Shown here: in pieces, positions 61,555 through 64,000 of the stretch
How the letters are laid out: every line of letters begins with the position of its first letter
Position numbering within the stretch: position 1 is the first letter of the stretch
Program-made: the position numbers and the translations under genes
The notes under the pieces: model-generated
The model's database searches: none
What the model was told of the DNA's origin: nothing
Seen by the model: only the letters and a program-made list of their open reading frames with translations
Assembly: GCA_963853835.1 (NCBI GenBank)
Contig: OY970820.1
Coordinates: 73,838,909-73,902,908 of the forward strand
Source of the DNA: Calendula officinalis
Lineage: Eukaryota; Streptophyta; Magnoliopsida; Asterales; Asteraceae
Length of the DNA: 64,000 bases
Reading direction: 5' to 3'

Positions 61555-61815
61555 TGTTGGGTCACATTCTAGAGTATTAAAATAGTCTAGGGGTGTAATG
61601 TGACAGTTTATTGTAATCAATAGTCTAGGGTTATTTTATGTAATTAGTCAATACTAGGCCTAGGTATAAATACCTAGTTGTAACCTAGTATTGTAAAGCT
61701 GGCCGACATTTGAAAAGATCCTACGTTATTTTGCAAGGCTACTCTCAATCTTGTTCTTCCAATTCATCATTGTTCTTGTTTAATGTGTTGTTTAATCGAT
61801 ATATACGGATTCACA
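61555..61815 (+). repeat. LTR shared by CopE (3') and CopF (5'), 261 bp
   Basis: TGTTGGGTCACATTC...ACGGATTCACA, with a PPT (AGGGGGAGAT, 61545-61554) on its left and a PBS on its right. Confidence 0.95.
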
Positions 61816-61817
61816 AT

Positions 61818-61829
61818 TGGTATCAGAGC
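61818..61829 (+). other. Primer-binding site of CopF
   Basis: TGGTATCAGAGC two bases after the LTR. Confidence 0.95.
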
Positions 61830-62916
61830 ACAAATCTTCCTTGATTCGATCCATTTCAGTGAAGATTAAGCAAGATTTTGAAGTTTTTGGTGAAGAACTC
61901 AAGAATCAAAATCGGAATTTGAGGTATTAAATCGTTTATACTCTTTGTTCATTACATTCCTCTTGTAATTCTAAGCATTTTAGAATCAAGTTTCGATTAA
62001 ATCCATCCAGAATTGATCCCAATTCGTTGATTTTAAAGAAAACCATTAAAATACATTTTTTCCTCTGTTAAATCAAAATTACCATCTGATTTGTTGTGTT
62101 TTGATCGAGTTTATTGACTCATTTCGTGCGAAAATCATTTTCGAGCATATTGGGATTTGAATCACTCAATTTGATTAAGCATTGAGCAAGATAGGATCGA
62201 TTTAGTGAAAAATATAGCTATGTTCGTTCGTCACTGTCAAGAAAGTTTTTGGCCCGAGAACAGTAACAAGTTCGTCCCGAACTTCTCAACAAACTTCGGC
62301 CCGAACAACAGTCTTCGGCCCGAACTCTAATTTCAGCCCGAACTCCAACCTCGGCCCGAACTTCTCAACAGACTTCGGCCCGAACTTCAACCTCGGCCCG
62401 AGCTTCTCAACAGACTTCGGCCCGAACTTCAACCTCGGCCCGTACTTCAACCTCGGACCGAACTTCAACCTCGGCCCGAACATCTCAATCAACTTCGGCC
62501 CGAACTTCTCAACTTCGGCCTGAACTGTGATCTCGGCCCGATTCTTAGGCCCGAAGTCTTGCAAATCTCAACCCAAGATCGTGTGTCAAAAGGTTCTATA
62601 CTAAAACGATCATAACTTTCAGCTCGGGTGTCCGTTTCACGCCCACGAGTAACCAAATCGAAGCTCGAGACGAAGGAGTAGGCGGTTTATCCAACCTCCC
62701 GGCCCAAAAAGACCTGTTTCAATCACTTTATTTGCGTTTTTGTGATTTTTCAGTCAATTTTCAAACTTTACTTGGCTCCAGTTTCTAACCCGATCGTCCT
62801 TTTTGACCAATTCGAAAATCTAGAACATATTCAAAGTGTCCTTTGTCATATAAGATCTTTTTGAAAAAATTTTAAATTAAAATATATTTTTTTCTCGGTC
62901 GTAACCCATTCAAACG
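61830..62916 (+). other. CopF 5' leader with palindrome array
   Basis: 62240-62560 holds about 15 copies of TTCGGCCCGAA or variants (CTCGGCCCGAAC, TTCAGCCCGAAC), spaced about 20 bp. No Gag-coding sequence lies between PBS and the ORF at 62917. The 92-codon - strand frame over the array is not a gene. Confidence 0.85.
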
Positions 62917-64000
62917 ATGGCAAGAGAGAATGCTGAGGTTTCTGACCGTTTCAATGAGGATGCCAACAAAGAAATCGAGGTAATTAGTTCTCTCTTATCT
63001 AAATCTCATCATTCCACTAATTCTGATACTTGTCTTGATAACAATCTGATGTCTAAAATTGATTCTTTAAAACAAACAATTTTACTTGAAAAAGAGATAA
63101 ATACTCAACTTTTAGAACGTTTGAATGATTTAGAAAATGAACGTGAACAATTAGTTCATTTAGGTGAACAACTTATTTATCGTATTACACAAAATCAAAA
63201 TTTCGAAGCAGAAAATCTGGATTTACAAACACAAGTATCAAACTTAAGGGGCCAATATGACTCTGAGATTCAAAATTTGTCTCAGACAATCTCAGAAAAA
63301 GATATTGAAATCACCAATATTAGAAATTCTCAAAATACAATTTCAAACGATCGAAATGATAAATATTACAAACTGTATATTGCCACATTTCATGAATATC
63401 AGATAACAAAAAACTGGTTGGATCGTAAACAACAAGAATTTGATGATAATGAAAAACAATTTAAATCTTTAAATTCTGAAATAAAAGAATTAAAAGAAAA
63501 ATTAACCGATCAAACTAATCAATCATCACAAGATAGAAATAGTCAACAGGTTATCGTACATCGTCTCACCTATGACAAAGATCAGTTAGTATCTCACATT
63601 AAACACCTTGAAGAGTTAATTGCCAAACGAGGACATACGGATCAAACCATCCATTTGAACAAGCCTAAAGAGTTCAAATACTTCAACTCCAAACAAGGTC
63701 TAGGGGCAGACAATCCAGGATATCTGAGCAAGGCGTGCAGGGTTCTTCCAACACTATATGACTCTCGCTACATGCAAAGAGATATATGGCAAAGCTTCAT
63801 TCGAATGACTGATGAGGAAGTAGAGATTGAGACATTCAACAGAGCAAAGAAGGAGAATGCACAAATTAGTTTCAACTATGCTGAATTAAATAAAACATAT
63901 GAAACTAAAAAGGCAAAATTTGAAAATGATGAATATTTTCCAATCGTGACTCCAGAAGAATTTGAAATTAAAGGCAATGCTGTTATTCAACAAAAGGTTA
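62917..64000 (+). CDS. CopF linker ORF, open to the window end (at least 361 codons)
   Basis: ATG 62917 opens the Met-Ala-Arg-Glu-Asn start also used by CopB1 (21000). In CopA this Met is internal, about 60 codons after the zinc knuckle. No stop in 361 codons, making this the only undamaged retroelement frame here. Residues about 1-45 are acidic/Ser-rich; about 50-215 a coiled coil; about 235-360 the conserved block (LNKPKEFKYFNS, LPTLYD, IWQSFIRMTDEE, NYAELNKTYETKKAKFEN, FPIVTPEEFEIKGN). Whether protease and RT follow lies outside the window. No capsid or zinc knuckle upstream. Function unknown; a structural or RNA-associated accessory role is a guess. Confidence 0.85.
   Translation, partial: MARENAEVSDRFNEDANKEIEVISSLLSKSHHSTNSDTCLDNNLMSKIDSLKQTILLEKEINTQLLERLNDLENEREQLVHLGEQLIYRITQNQNFEAENLDLQTQVSNLRGQYDSEIQNLSQTISEKDIEITNIRNSQNTISNDRNDKYYKLYIATFHEYQITKNWLDRKQQEFDDNEKQFKSLNSEIKELKEKLTDQTNQSSQDRNSQQVIVHRLTYDKDQLVSHIKHLEELIAKRGHTDQTIHLNKPKEFKYFNSKQGLGADNPGYLSKACRVLPTLYDSRYMQRDIWQSFIRMTDEEVEIETFNRAKKENAQISFNYAELNKTYETKKAKFENDEYFPIVTPEEFEIKGNAVIQQKV

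Larger units (their letters stand above)
57774..61815 (+). mobile_element. CopE: rearranged copia element with two internal deletions
   Basis: A 5' LTR fragment 57774-57918 is joined directly to mid-linker sequence; PBS, leader and linker N-part are missing. PR-INT-RT follow until RT is joined at 61545 to a PPT and the LTR 61555-61815, with the rest of RT, RNaseH and the 3' region missing. Inserted in CopD in opposite orientation (left flank ATTTC). The 3' LTR is at the same time followed by a PBS and the CopF leader, so CopE and CopF share one LTR. Confidence 0.88.

Overview
Plant nuclear DNA, very probably a eudicot and possibly Asteraceae (the family is an inference from element types and style, not proven). 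Evidence: AT-rich intergenic DNA, nested LTR retrotransposons primed by initiator tRNA-Met (TGGTATCAGAGC), MITEs, and one intron-containing host gene. The only convincing host gene is a two-exon BAHD acyltransferase at 37468-39894, similar to coniferyl-alcohol acyltransferases. It has a TATA box and an AC-II element upstream.

Layout. 1-9232 holds Ty3/gypsy debris: an internal tail, a 2.9-kb LTR (2619-5508) and a second putative LTR ending at 9232. 10575-30357 is an old Ty1/copia element (CopA, + strand). CopB1 (13647-22481, - strand, target-site duplication or TSD ACTTT) is inserted into its gag-linker coding region. A gypsy solo LTR (13805-16145, TSD CCTAG) is in turn inserted into CopB1's 3' LTR. 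30358-37260 is intergenic DNA with two clean solo LTRs (33020-33251, TSD GAACG; 35019-35996, TSD CTAAT) and MITE remnants. 37261-39934 is the BAHD gene. 40288-47926 is CopC (- strand), inserted into a second copy of the approx. 1-kb LTR family (CopG). From 49182 CopD (- strand) sits inside CopG. CopD carries a hAT MITE (56386-57017) and is itself cut by a + strand pair, CopE and CopF, which share an LTR and run off the window end.

The copia elements form one lineage with two LTR subfamilies: about 300 bp in CopA and CopC, about 260 bp in CopB1, CopD, CopE and CopF. CopA has the layout Gag - zinc knuckle - very long coiled-coil linker - PR - INT - RT - RNaseH - 2-3 kb untranslated region - polypurine tract. 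CopB1 and CopC keep only the linker ORF between LTR, PBS and PPT. CopF, the only copy with a fully open reading frame here, starts that ORF at a methionine that is internal in CopA, so capsid and zinc knuckle are absent upstream. The window therefore documents Gag-less, linker-only non-autonomous derivatives beside their broken larger relative.

Recurrent features not explained by coding: arrays of TTCGG-S-CCGAA palindromes in every 5' leader; repeated stem-loops, some with compensating changes, after RNaseH; several PPT-like GGGGGAG tracts per element; a conserved in-frame TAG directly before protease in three copies; and a conserved Cys/His module upstream of protease. All comparisons were made by eye within this window; no database was searched.
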